From positions 45,128 through 109,127 of the forward strand of contig NZ_PDUD01000019.1 in the NCBI RefSeq assembly GCF_002646595.1: a stretch of 64,000 nt of DNA, in the 5' to 3' direction. Under the pieces are notes generated by a model. That model was not told where the DNA came from. It saw nothing but the letters and a program-made list of their open reading frames with translations, and ran no database searches. This DNA comes from Flavilitoribacter nigricans DSM 23189 = NBRC 102662. GTDB lineage: Bacteria; Bacteroidota; Bacteroidia; Chitinophagales; Saprospiraceae. Of the stretch, positions 35,913 through 44,698 are shown one piece after another (positions within the stretch are counted from its first letter, which is position 1; every line of letters starts with the position of its first letter). The position numbers were made by a program, and so were the translations under genes.

Positions 35913-36770
35913 ATGCAGTATCGAGAGTTTTTACCGGAACCGTTTCTGACCCGCCAGGTGGAGTCCATCTGGGAGATGCAGCTCATGCCCAATATGGTAA
36001 ATAATACCTTTGAGAATCTGTCTCCGGACTGCACCTTCGATCTGATCATCTGCCCGAACCCGGTCTGGGTTCAGTTCATCCACAAAGGTCGCTGGGAAAA
36101 ACTCCCGGCGGCGGCCACGCTGATCGGCCAGCGCTCCAGTGGCCTGCGTTTTCACGTATTGCAGCCCACGCGCCTGTTGGGTATCCGGTTCAAACCCTTT
36201 GCTTTCGCCAACCGGCTGACCATTCCGTTGTACAAGCTCACGGACCAGCTTGTACCGCTGAGCCGCGTATTTCCCGACACACCGGGGAATTTCGCCGATA
36301 CCATTCTACAGGAAAAAGATCCGGTTGCCCGCGTGGAAAAAATGCAGACCTTCCTGTCGATCCTGTTCCGCGAGCACTGGGAGGTGGATGAGAATTTCCG
36401 GGCGCAGCTCAATTTCATTCTGAACCGAAAGGGCCTGGTCCGGATCTGTGATCTGACCACGGAGTTCGAGACCAGCAAGGTGACCTTATCCCAGCACTTT
36501 CTGAAAAAAATGGGCCTTACCCCCAAGAAAGTATCCCGTATCTGGCGACTCAACTATTTCCTGCAGGTACAGAACGAGCAAAAACTCGCCAACCTGACGG
36601 CCATGGGTCTGGAGGTTGGCTATTACGATCAGGCGCACTGCATTAAGGAATTTCAGTCCTTTTTCAATCACAGTCCACTACCCTATTTTCAGTACAACGG
36701 GAGCCTGCTCCGGATCTCCCAGGGAATTATTAACCGGCGTTTTTCCAATTACTACGATCCCAGGGCTTAA
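35913..36770 (+). CDS. AraC-family transcriptional regulator
   Basis: The 285-residue protein has an N-terminal cupin-like sensor region of the DUF6597 type (YREFLPEPFLTRQVESIWEMQ, RLLGIRFKPFAFANRL) and a C-terminal double helix-turn-helix (about 190-270, with ISQHFLKK-like TLSQHFLKKMGLTPKKVSRIWRLN and VGYYDQAHCIKEFQSFFNHSPL). ATG at 35913 is preferred to a GTG four codons upstream. Its targets are unknown; the nearest candidate is the S41 peptidase 64 bp downstream on the same strand. Confidence 0.88.
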   Translation: MQYREFLPEPFLTRQVESIWEMQLMPNMVNNTFENLSPDCTFDLIICPNPVWVQFIHKGRWEKLPAAATLIGQRSSGLRFHVLQPTRLLGIRFKPFAFANRLTIPLYKLTDQLVPLSRVFPDTPGNFADTILQEKDPVARVEKMQTFLSILFREHWEVDENFRAQLNFILNRKGLVRICDLTTEFETSKVTLSQHFLKKMGLTPKKVSRIWRLNYFLQVQNEQKLANLTAMGLEVGYYDQAHCIKEFQSFFNHSPLPYFQYNGSLLRISQGIINRRFSNYYDPRA

Positions 36771-36834
36771 CTTTTTTACAATTTTTGATCCTCTCCTAGT
36801 CTTATTTTCGCACCACACCAAAATAAGACTGTAT

Positions 36835-38244
36835 ATGATCCAAATTCGAATCCCTAACCTCCACCTTTTCTGGATACTGATCGTCGGCCTGTTTACCTAT
36901 ACCGCCGGCGCCCAGGACGCCAAGATCGACGCCAAGTTCAAGGCAACTACCATCGAACGCCTGAACAGCCTGATGCAGGATAATTACGTATTTCCCGACG
37001 TAGCGGAAGCTACCGCCGCCCACCTCAATAAAAAACTGAAAGCCGGTGATTTTGACGAACTGAATACCGTACAAAGCTTTGCGGAAGCGCTTACCGAATC
37101 CGTGCAGGCCATCAATAAAGACAAGCACATGCGCATCCGGCCCAATCCGCCACGCGAAGCGCCCGTCAATACACCGGAACGTCTGATTGAAGAACACCTC
37201 GATGTGATCGAATCCAGCCGGCGCAACCTGGCCGGCTTCAAAGCCGCCGAACGACTGGACGGCAACATCGGCTACCTCGATCTGCGGGGTTTTGCCGGCG
37301 TGGGTATCGGCGCGCCGACGGCCGACCACTATATGCGTTTGCTTTCCAATACCGATGCGATCATCATCGATCTGCGCAAAAACGGCGGCGGAAGCCCGGC
37401 CATGGTGCAGTATCTCTGCAGCTACTTTTTTGACGAGAAGGTACACCTCAACAGCCTCTACTGGCGACAGAGCGATGAGACGGAAGAATTCTGGACCCTC
37501 GATGAGGTAGGCGGCGAGAAAATGCCCGATGTGCCGCTATTTGTACTGACCAGCAGCCGCACCTTCTCCGGTGCCGAAGAATTTTCCTACAATATGCAAA
37601 CCCGCAAGCGGGCAACCCTGGTGGGCGAAACCACGGGCGGCGGCGCCAATCCCGGCGGCGGATTTCCGATCAATGAGCAACTGGTCGTTTTTATTCCCAC
37701 CGGTCGGGCCATTAATCCCGTCACGGGTACCAACTGGGAGGGTGTAGGCGTCGTGCCGGAAGTGAAGACCAGCGCCGAAGAAGCCCTGGACAAAGCGATC
37801 GAGCTGGCTACCGAGGCCGCCGAAACCTACCGGCAGGAACGGCACCAGCGGAATAAAAAACTGCTGACCGAACTGCACAGCAGTATTAATCAAATGGCCG
37901 ATAAAGGGTCGGATGAAAAGGTGATCGCCGCCTTCAAACACTGCAAGGAGACCGGACTGCTGGCGGAAGACGACATCAATCAGATGGGTTACTACTTCCT
38001 GCACAACCTGGGTCGGCAAAAAGAAGCGGTGACCATTTTTAAGGCCAATACCGTTCTGTATCCCAACTCGGCTAACGTATACGACAGCTACGCCGAAGGC
38101 CTGTTGCTCACGGGCCAAAAGAAGGAAGCGGTAAAGAACTACCAGAAAGCCGTAGAAGTCGGCACCAAAAACCAGTCGCCGAACCTGGATCTGTTCAAGG
38201 AAAATCTGGCCCGGGCCAAAGAACAGCTGACCATAAAACCCTGA
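36835..38244 (+). CDS. S41-family peptidase with C-terminal tetratricopeptide region
   Basis: The 469-residue secreted protein has a signal peptide (ending TAGAQ), an IRBP/tail-specific-protease-type fold with an N-terminal helical bundle (residues about 30-130) and the catalytic region LTSSRTFSGAEEFSYNMQ near residue 240 (Ser in FSGAEE), followed by VGETTGGGANPGG. No PDZ domain is evident between these parts. Residues about 330-465 resemble TPR-like helices (NAYDSYAEGLLLTGQKKEAV pattern). The start at 36835 restores the signal peptide; longer frames overlap the AraC gene. A strong stem-loop follows the stop. Confidence 0.85.
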   Translation: MIQIRIPNLHLFWILIVGLFTYTAGAQDAKIDAKFKATTIERLNSLMQDNYVFPDVAEATAAHLNKKLKAGDFDELNTVQSFAEALTESVQAINKDKHMRIRPNPPREAPVNTPERLIEEHLDVIESSRRNLAGFKAAERLDGNIGYLDLRGFAGVGIGAPTADHYMRLLSNTDAIIIDLRKNGGGSPAMVQYLCSYFFDEKVHLNSLYWRQSDETEEFWTLDEVGGEKMPDVPLFVLTSSRTFSGAEEFSYNMQTRKRATLVGETTGGGANPGGGFPINEQLVVFIPTGRAINPVTGTNWEGVGVVPEVKTSAEEALDKAIELATEAAETYRQERHQRNKKLLTELHSSINQMADKGSDEKVIAAFKHCKETGLLAEDDINQMGYYFLHNLGRQKEAVTIFKANTVLYPNSANVYDSYAEGLLLTGQKKEAVKNYQKAVEVGTKNQSPNLDLFKENLARAKEQLTIKP

Positions 38245-38259
38245 TCGGTCCCAAAATAG

Positions 38260-38298
38260 AAGAAGGGGTGATTACCGTTGCGGTGGTCACCCCTTCTT
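38260..38298. terminator. Bidirectional terminator-like stem-loop
   Basis: AAGAAGGGGTGATTACCG (38260-38277) pairs with CGGTGGTCACCCCTTCTT (38281-38298) across a 3-nt loop, with two G-U pairs. It sits between the convergent peptidase and molybdopterin genes and can act for both. T-richness after the stem is weak (GCGTTTGTGTTT). Confidence 0.75.
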
Positions 38299-38373
38299 GC
38301 GTTTGTGTTTATCTGTATTACCCTTGCACTCCGTTTCCGGAACTTCGGGCAACTGACGATCACTTAATAATGA

Positions 38374-41289
38374 TCAGGACTCTACGGCTTCTTTCGCCTT
38401 GTGGACCATTCCGTTGGAGCATCGTTCGTTATCCGGATGATCCAGGTAATAGAGCTCTTCGACCGGACGGAGCGGGCGTTTGAACCAGAGCGGTCTCCGC
38501 AGACCATTCGGCCCGGGAGCCGGACGGGTCATTTTCAGCCACTCCTTATAGATCTCGTGCGAACGATTGGTGTCTACGAACAGATCACCATATTTATCGC
38601 CCGGATGCGGCGCTTCGATCCGCACCCGCTGGTGCCAGCAGTGCATACCGCTGATCGGGTCGGGATGAACCGCGTGGGTAATATTCTGGTGCACCCCGCC
38701 ATCCGTCCAGAAGATCCGTTTACTGTCGGCATCGGAACTTTCAAACGGACGTATACCGGAAATGGTCTGCATTTTGTAGCCTCCGTTACCGTCCGTTTCG
38801 ATGGAAACGGTATTGGTGGCCCAGCGGTTACCGGCATCCTGTTGGCGACGCCAGCGTCCGAGGTGGTGGGAACAGGCGATCACGCCGGGTTTCATACCCT
38901 GGGTAACCCAAACCTTATCCACGAAGTAGCCGATATCGGTATTGAGCCGAACCAGATCCCCCGTTTTGAAACCCCAGCGTTTGGCATCATTCGGATGCAT
39001 CCAGATCGGGTTGCGGTTGGAGATCTCCGTCAGCCATTTGGCATTACCCGAACGCGAGTGGATCAGGGTGGGCAGGCGGAAAGTCGGCACCAGTACGTAT
39101 TCGCCTTTTTCCTTATCCAGTTTTTCCGGATGGATGTGGCTCTTAATGTAGGTCGGAACGGCGTATTCTTCCCATCCCCAGTCGATCATCGTCTGGGAGT
39201 AGAATTCATTTTTCCGCGAGGGCGTCGGGAAACCGACCCGCGGCACCCCGTTCACCATGACCCCGATGGTTTGGCCTTTCTTGGTGATGAGGTTCGTTCC
39301 CTCTTCCACCGTGGCGCCTTCCATTTGCTCGGCGGTCAATTCCTTTAAATGCTTCTGGTAGGCGTGTCTTTCTACTTCAAAAGCACCGTATTTTTTCATA
39401 TACTCCAGTTCGGTCAGCCCTTCTTTCCGGGCGGCCTCCGGCAAACCTTTGGTGTGCTCGAAGATGTACTGATAATATTCGTCGATGTTGATCTTCTCCC
39501 CTTTGCGGTAGGGAGATTCGAAGTGCTTGCGCACGCCCAGTTCGCCGGTGGGGTCGATCCGCCAACTCAGTTCGATCCAGAATTCGTCTTCTTCCCAAAC
39601 TTCTCCGGGATTAACTTCGTAGGTAAATTCCACCTGCTTGCCCGCCCGGCGCGCGGCTTCCCGCAGAACCGGTTGGCGGAAGCCGATCCAGGTCCCCGAG
39701 TGCGTGGCGTAACTGTTGAGATCGTGCCGCTCCGCGGAATGCCCCATCGGAATGACGTAATCGGCGTAGAAGGCCGTTTCGTTCCAGGTGGGCGTCATGG
39801 CGATATGCAGGCCGACTTTCTCCTCATCCATCAACGCTTCGATCCAGGAGAAACCATCCGGATAGGTCCATACCGGATTGAATACCCGGGTGAAATAGAC
39901 ATCCATCTTACCCCGCCCCTCTTTCAGAAAATGCGGTAGCAGGAAGCTCATCTCGAAAAAGGCCAACGGATATTCATTCGGGAAATGCAGTTCATTCCAG
40001 AACCGCTGGGCCGGAGGAACATCGAAGAAAGTCGGTTTGAATTTATTCCAACTGTTCGGTGATGTTCCTCCTTTTGTACCCACGCTACCCGTGAGAACAT
40101 TCAAAAAGTGGAGGCAACGGGAAACGGCCCACCCCCCCAGGTTGCCGCTCGCTGCACTCCGCCAGTTGTGGGTGGCAAACCGCTCACCGGCATCGCCGAT
40201 CAGTCGGGCCACTTCCACGATCCGGTCTCCCGGCACCCCGGTTTCGCGTTCGGCGAAAGCCGGTGTATATTCTGCGTATTCTTCCCGCATCTTCAGGATG
40301 TAGTTCTCAAAAGTCACGGCTACATCCGGATGTTTTTGCTGCAGGTAATACTCCCAGTTCGTCCATTCCTTCAGGAATTTTTCGTTGTATAATCCTTCAT
40401 CGAGGATCACCTTGGCCATCGCCAGCAAAGCCGCTGCTTCCGAACCCGGATAGGTCGGCAGCCAGTAATCGGACATACTCGCGGTGTTGGACAGGCGCGG
40501 GTCCATGGCCGCCAGTTTGGCCCCCTTCATTTTCGCCTCGATGATCCGCTGGGCGTGGGGATTGAAATAGTGCCCGCTTTCCAGGTGAGCGGAGATCAGG
40601 AGGATAAATTTGGCATTGGAGTGGTCCGGCGACGGCCGGTCGTACCCGTACCAGATATTGTAGCCGAAACGGGCTCCGGACGAACAGATGTTCGTATGGC
40701 TGTTGTGCCCGTCTACCCCCCAGCCCTGGATAACGCGGTTGGCGTATCCTTCGTGACCGGGCCGGCCGACGTGGTAGGTGATCTCATTATTGCGACCTTC
40801 CTGAATGGCTTTCTGCATGCGGGCGGAAACCACCTCCAGTACCTCTTCCCAGGACACGCGTTCCCATTTGCCTTCCCCGCGCTTCCCGGCCCGCTTGAGC
40901 GGATACAGGATGCGATCCGGATCGGTGATCTGGTTGATCGTAGCCGGCCCTTTCGCACAGTTGCGTCCCCGGCTGCCCGGGTGGTAGGGATTCCCTTCAA
41001 ACTTGCGAATGGTCCCGGCGTCCTTATCGACATAGGCAGTGAGACCGCAAGCGCTTTCGCAGTTGAAACAGGTAGTCGGTACGATGGTATAATTCTTCTT
41101 TTCCCGCTTAGGATGCGCCTTCGCTTCGTATTCCACCCAGTGGTCCCATTTTTCCGGCGGCGGAAATTTGGTTTGGGTGCCTTCCGGCGTGAGGCGTTCC
41201 AGGTCGGGATCCCGGTCTTGGTGCAGATCCGGGATCAGCTTGAGCTTTTCGGCAATACGCTCAATGAAAGTATGTTTCTTATGTTTCAT
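38374..41289 (-). CDS. Cytoplasmic molybdopterin oxidoreductase, catalytic subunit (SoeA-like sulfite dehydrogenase)
   Basis: The 971-residue DMSO-reductase-family protein binds one [4Fe-4S] cluster (C74-x2-C77-x3-C81 ... C111) and Mo-bis-MGD, with likely Mo ligand Cys202 in ICSSGARFGY. Molybdopterin-contact segments include ISAHLESGHYFNPHAQRI and the C-terminal NPIWMHPNDAKRWGFKTGDLV. There is no twin-arginine signal, so it acts in the cytoplasm, as SoeA does and unlike tetrathionate or polysulfide reductases. It follows the Fe-S/NrfD gene by 59 bp and, upstream, a persulfide dioxygenase. Sulfite oxidation to sulfate is the best-supported role, but polysulfide- or thiosulfate-type chemistry cannot be excluded from sequence alone. 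Confidence 0.8.
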   Translation of the reverse strand: MKHKKHTFIERIAEKLKLIPDLHQDRDPDLERLTPEGTQTKFPPPEKWDHWVEYEAKAHPKREKKNYTIVPTTCFNCESACGLTAYVDKDAGTIRKFEGNPYHPGSRGRNCAKGPATINQITDPDRILYPLKRAGKRGEGKWERVSWEEVLEVVSARMQKAIQEGRNNEITYHVGRPGHEGYANRVIQGWGVDGHNSHTNICSSGARFGYNIWYGYDRPSPDHSNAKFILLISAHLESGHYFNPHAQRIIEAKMKGAKLAAMDPRLSNTASMSDYWLPTYPGSEAAALLAMAKVILDEGLYNEKFLKEWTNWEYYLQQKHPDVAVTFENYILKMREEYAEYTPAFAERETGVPGDRIVEVARLIGDAGERFATHNWRSAASGNLGGWAVSRCLHFLNVLTGSVGTKGGTSPNSWNKFKPTFFDVPPAQRFWNELHFPNEYPLAFFEMSFLLPHFLKEGRGKMDVYFTRVFNPVWTYPDGFSWIEALMDEEKVGLHIAMTPTWNETAFYADYVIPMGHSAERHDLNSYATHSGTWIGFRQPVLREAARRAGKQVEFTYEVNPGEVWEEDEFWIELSWRIDPTGELGVRKHFESPYRKGEKINIDEYYQYIFEHTKGLPEAARKEGLTELEYMKKYGAFEVERHAYQKHLKELTAEQMEGATVEEGTNLITKKGQTIGVMVNGVPRVGFPTPSRKNEFYSQTMIDWGWEEYAVPTYIKSHIHPEKLDKEKGEYVLVPTFRLPTLIHSRSGNAKWLTEISNRNPIWMHPNDAKRWGFKTGDLVRLNTDIGYFVDKVWVTQGMKPGVIACSHHLGRWRRQQDAGNRWATNTVSIETDGNGGYKMQTISGIRPFESSDADSKRIFWTDGGVHQNITHAVHPDPISGMHCWHQRVRIEAPHPGDKYGDLFVDTNRSHEIYKEWLKMTRPAPGPNGLRRPLWFKRPLRPVEELYYLDHPDNERCSNGMVHKAKEAVES

Positions 41290-41348
41290 TATCGTATGAT
41301 CATCAGTTGCCGGTCAGACTGCATATGCACTCCGGCCGGCAAGCAAGT

Positions 41349-42977
41349 TTAGGTTAATGGAATACGTTGCGGAGCTTCTACCCAAATGTGCTCCGTGAAA
41401 TAAATACCCAGGATCACCGCCGCTCCCGCTAAGGCCAGCATTACCGGATTCCCGTTGGAGATAGCCAGCAGGATCACCGGCAGTACATTGCCCACCAGTA
41501 AGGACCCACCGTAGAAACGGGAAGCGTACCGGCCTTTAGTGATCATCGCTACGGTCCGTTTGGCATCCACCGTGGGGTGGGTGGTCGTCAGTTCGAACAA
41601 CAGCACCAGCAGATTGAAGGCGATACTACCGTACAGCATGTACTTCAGGTAAGTCGTCCAGTCCGTACTCACTTCCGTGAACATCGCCAGGATCGCGAAA
41701 GCAGCCGCACCGGCCATCAGGCTATGGACCAGCATGTGCAGCGCCAGGGTCGGACTTTGCCAGAAATCACGTCCTTTTGCCTGACTGAACAGGAAGGAAG
41801 TATATACCGCTACCACCACGGCAAAAACCGCAGTGATACCGCCCACGAGTGGTTTTATCGCATCCCAGCCGAAGAACAATGCAACGGCCATCAGGGTCAG
41901 CAGACCGCCGTAGACCGTAATGGAATAGCCACCTTTTACCAGCCAGGAACCCCAGTGGGGGCGCAGCAAGACGTACAGGAAGCGTTTGGGTTGATCCAGG
42001 TCCATCACCAGCAGGATACCGGTTGCGGCCAGAAAAGCCAGGCCTAAACCGTAACTCCACCACTCGGTCGTCTCCCCGGGTGAGGCCCAACCGAACAGCA
42101 GGGCCAGGAACGGGATCAGAAAAGCGCCGGCGGAAATGGCTTTGGTCACCACATAACCGGAGACTTCCCAGCCCCACAGAATACCCTTATTGGGCGTATC
42201 GTAAACGCGGCGGGCTTCTTTACCCATGATCACCTCCACAGATTTGGCGGCGCCGTTCTTGGCTACCTCACCCGCAGTGGTATACTGGTTGTTGGCTTCC
42301 AGCACCGCAGCGACCACATCGCCGTTGGAGAAGGCCATTTTTTCGGCCTCTTTGGCGTAGTGTCCTACGCCCAGCGTCTGGGAATTCCAGAGGTACTCAC
42401 CGGTGCTTTCGGTCGCAAACGGATCCAGGGAAGCTACATCCGCATCGATGTAGAACAGATTCGGTACCGTGCCTTTTTCCGCTTTCCGGACAGATACCGG
42501 CTGGCGGGCCAGCAATTCGGCGATCTCCGATTCGGGATCTTCCATGTCGCCGGAGATAATGGCGTGTTCCGGGCAAACGTTGACGCAGGCCGGTTCCAGG
42601 CCGACATCGATCCGGTGGGCACAGTAGTTACACTTCGCAGCCGTATTCGTCTGAGGGTCGATATACAGGGCATCGTAGGGGCAGGCCTGCATGCAGGACT
42701 TACAACCGATGCAGCGATCTTTATCGAAGTCGACAATACCGTCATCGCGAATAAACAGTGCTTCGGTCGGACAGATCTCCACGCAGGGCGCGTCCGTACA
42801 GTGGTTGCAACGCATCACGGAAAACAACCGGCGGGTGTCGGGAAATTCTCCCTTCTCCACCTGTTTGACCCAGGTGCGGTTGACCCCCACCGGAACATCG
42901 TGCTCCGATTTACAGGCCGTCGTACAGGCGTGACAACCAATGCATTTTCGATTATCAATTACAAAACCATATTTCAT
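41349..42977 (-). CDS. Fused 4Fe-4S electron-transfer and NrfD-type membrane anchor subunit (SoeB-SoeC-like)
   Basis: Starting at the ATG at 42977, 1 bp after the dioxygenase stop, the protein has 542 residues. Residues 1-190 carry four ferredoxin-type Cys clusters (CIGCHACTTAC, CNHCTDAPCVEIC, CIGCKSCMQAC, CNYC...CVNVC). A linker of about 90 residues leads into a membrane part (about 285-540) with eight or so spans of the NrfD/DmsC type (GWEVSGYVVTKAISAGAFLIPF, LDQPKRFLYVLLRPHWGSWL). In most related complexes these are two proteins; here they are one. It would pass electrons between the molybdenum subunit and the quinone pool. Confidence 0.85.
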   Translation of the reverse strand: MKYGFVIDNRKCIGCHACTTACKSEHDVPVGVNRTWVKQVEKGEFPDTRRLFSVMRCNHCTDAPCVEICPTEALFIRDDGIVDFDKDRCIGCKSCMQACPYDALYIDPQTNTAAKCNYCAHRIDVGLEPACVNVCPEHAIISGDMEDPESEIAELLARQPVSVRKAEKGTVPNLFYIDADVASLDPFATESTGEYLWNSQTLGVGHYAKEAEKMAFSNGDVVAAVLEANNQYTTAGEVAKNGAAKSVEVIMGKEARRVYDTPNKGILWGWEVSGYVVTKAISAGAFLIPFLALLFGWASPGETTEWWSYGLGLAFLAATGILLVMDLDQPKRFLYVLLRPHWGSWLVKGGYSITVYGGLLTLMAVALFFGWDAIKPLVGGITAVFAVVVAVYTSFLFSQAKGRDFWQSPTLALHMLVHSLMAGAAAFAILAMFTEVSTDWTTYLKYMLYGSIAFNLLVLLFELTTTHPTVDAKRTVAMITKGRYASRFYGGSLLVGNVLPVILLAISNGNPVMLALAGAAVILGIYFTEHIWVEAPQRIPLT

Positions 42978-42978
42978 A

Positions 42979-44400
42979 TCAGGCAGACACTTTTTTGGAT
43001 GGACAAACGTAATCGGTGGTTGGCATACCGGCCGAGGCCATCTCCTCGAAAGTACCCAGCACATTGACTATATTTTCGAAACCTCTGGACTTCAGGATGG
43101 AAGCGGCAATCGTGGACCGGTAACCGCTGCGGCAATGCAGCGTGTAGGAATTGTCCTTCTGAATGCGGTGCATATTGCTGCTGATAAAATCCAGGGGGAA
43201 GTTGTCGCTATTTTCCAGGTGCTCACCCTCCCATTCTCCGGGTTTACGGACATCGAGTACCTTCAGATCTTCCTGCTCGTTGTAGCGTTTGGCAAATTCT
43301 TCGACCGAAATACTGTTGACCTGATCAACTTCCCGGCCATCGGCGGCCCAGGCCGCAAAACTACCTTCCAGATAGCCGATGGCATTGTCGTACCCGACCC
43401 GGGATAGTCGCTTGACGGTCTCTTCTTCCTGGCCTTCCGGCGCGACGATCAGGATCGCCTGCTGCAGGTCCGGGATCAGGGCACCAACCCAGGGAGCAAA
43501 GGTGCCGTCCAGACCGATGAATATGGAATTGGGAATGAACCCTTTCACAAAATCGTTCTTATCGCGCACGTCTAGGATGACGGCATCGGTGGCGTTGGCC
43601 GCATCCTCAAATTCTTTGGGTGATAAAGCGACCGCACCGCGCTCCATGACGGTATCGAAACTTTCGTAACCCGTTTTATTGAGCTTGGCGTTCTTGGCAA
43701 AATACTGCGGCGGCGGCTGGAGACCGTCCGTGACCTCTTTGATGAACTCCTCCTTGGTCATATCTGCGCGCAGGGCGTAGTTGGTGCGCTTCTGTTCGCC
43801 CAGCGTACTCCAGGTCTCGGAACTCATATTCTTACCGCAGGCCGATCCGGCGCCGTGGGCGGGATAGACGATCACCTCATCGGGCAGCGTCATGATCTTA
43901 TTGCGTAAGCTGTCGTACAGCCATCCGGCAAGGTCTTCCTTGGTGAGACTACCTTTCTTCTGGGCCAGGTCCGGCCGACCGACATCACCGATGAACAGGG
44001 TGTCACCGGAAAAGATCGCGTGTGGTTTCCCGGCTTTATCCAGCAGGAGGTAAGTTGTACTTTCCGGCGTATGTCCCGGTGTATGCAGCACCCGGATGGT
44101 GACTTTGCCCAATTGGAATTCTTCTCCGTCTTTGGCCAGGTATTTTTCGTAGGCGGTTTCGGCATTTGGCCCGTACACGATGGTGGCGCCGGTTTTCTGC
44201 GCCAGGTCCAGGTGACCTGAAACGAAATCGGCGTGAAAGTGCGTCTCAAAAATGTATTTGATCCTGGCGCCGCGCTCCTGCATGCGATCCAGGTAAGGTT
44301 TGGTTTCACGCAGCGGGTCAATGATCGCCGCTTCACCTTCACTTTCTATGTAGTAGGCTCCCTGAGCCAGACATCCGGTATAGATCTGTTCTATCAGCAT
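42979..44400 (-). CDS. Persulfide dioxygenase-rhodanese fusion (CstB/ETHE1-like)
   Basis: The 473-residue protein begins with a metallo-beta-lactamase-fold persulfide dioxygenase (about 1-245; THFHADFVSGH, LHTPGHTPES and FSGDTLFIGDVGRPDL supply the iron ligands). Two rhodanese-like domains follow. The first (about 260-360) has IVAPEGQEEE in place of the Cys loop and is likely inactive; the second (about 370-465) has the complete HCRSGYRS loop. The layout matches CstB-type proteins, which turn persulfide plus sulfite into thiosulfate or make sulfite. It is the first gene of the operon, with a perfect -7 promoter element 67 bp upstream of its start. Confidence 0.9.
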   Translation of the reverse strand: MLIEQIYTGCLAQGAYYIESEGEAAIIDPLRETKPYLDRMQERGARIKYIFETHFHADFVSGHLDLAQKTGATIVYGPNAETAYEKYLAKDGEEFQLGKVTIRVLHTPGHTPESTTYLLLDKAGKPHAIFSGDTLFIGDVGRPDLAQKKGSLTKEDLAGWLYDSLRNKIMTLPDEVIVYPAHGAGSACGKNMSSETWSTLGEQKRTNYALRADMTKEEFIKEVTDGLQPPPQYFAKNAKLNKTGYESFDTVMERGAVALSPKEFEDAANATDAVILDVRDKNDFVKGFIPNSIFIGLDGTFAPWVGALIPDLQQAILIVAPEGQEEETVKRLSRVGYDNAIGYLEGSFAAWAADGREVDQVNSISVEEFAKRYNEQEDLKVLDVRKPGEWEGEHLENSDNFPLDFISSNMHRIQKDNSYTLHCRSGYRSTIAASILKSRGFENIVNVLGTFEEMASAGMPTTDYVCPSKKVSA

Positions 44401-44467
44401 CGTACAACATATAATTTGGTTAAGTAACTATTGGCCGAACCAAAATATGAACATTCTTTCATATTTT

Positions 44468-44475
44468 CAAATATA
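44468..44475 (-). promoter_or_regulatory. Bacteroidota-type -7 element of the sulfur operon
   Basis: On the minus strand the bases read TATATTTG, a perfect TAnnTTTG, 67 bp upstream of the dioxygenase start. A good -33 match was not obvious. The 298-bp gap to FAH (44401-44698) shows nothing else. Confidence 0.45.
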
Positions 44476-44698
44476 CATGGATTTTTCCCAACGGGACCAC
44501 ACAAAAATTCTGATTTAAATCACCATAATCTCAGGATAGGTGAGTGAGAAAAAGGATATTTGTCACCCGGTGGCAGGCAGTGACCGGTAACGGATCTCCG
44601 GCGCGAAAACAGCTACCCTTTTCTTTTGGTAAAAAACGGCAAACGCCCAATTTCAGCGGGGTTGCGACTTTTTCCCTACGATTTCAAAAATACACGAC

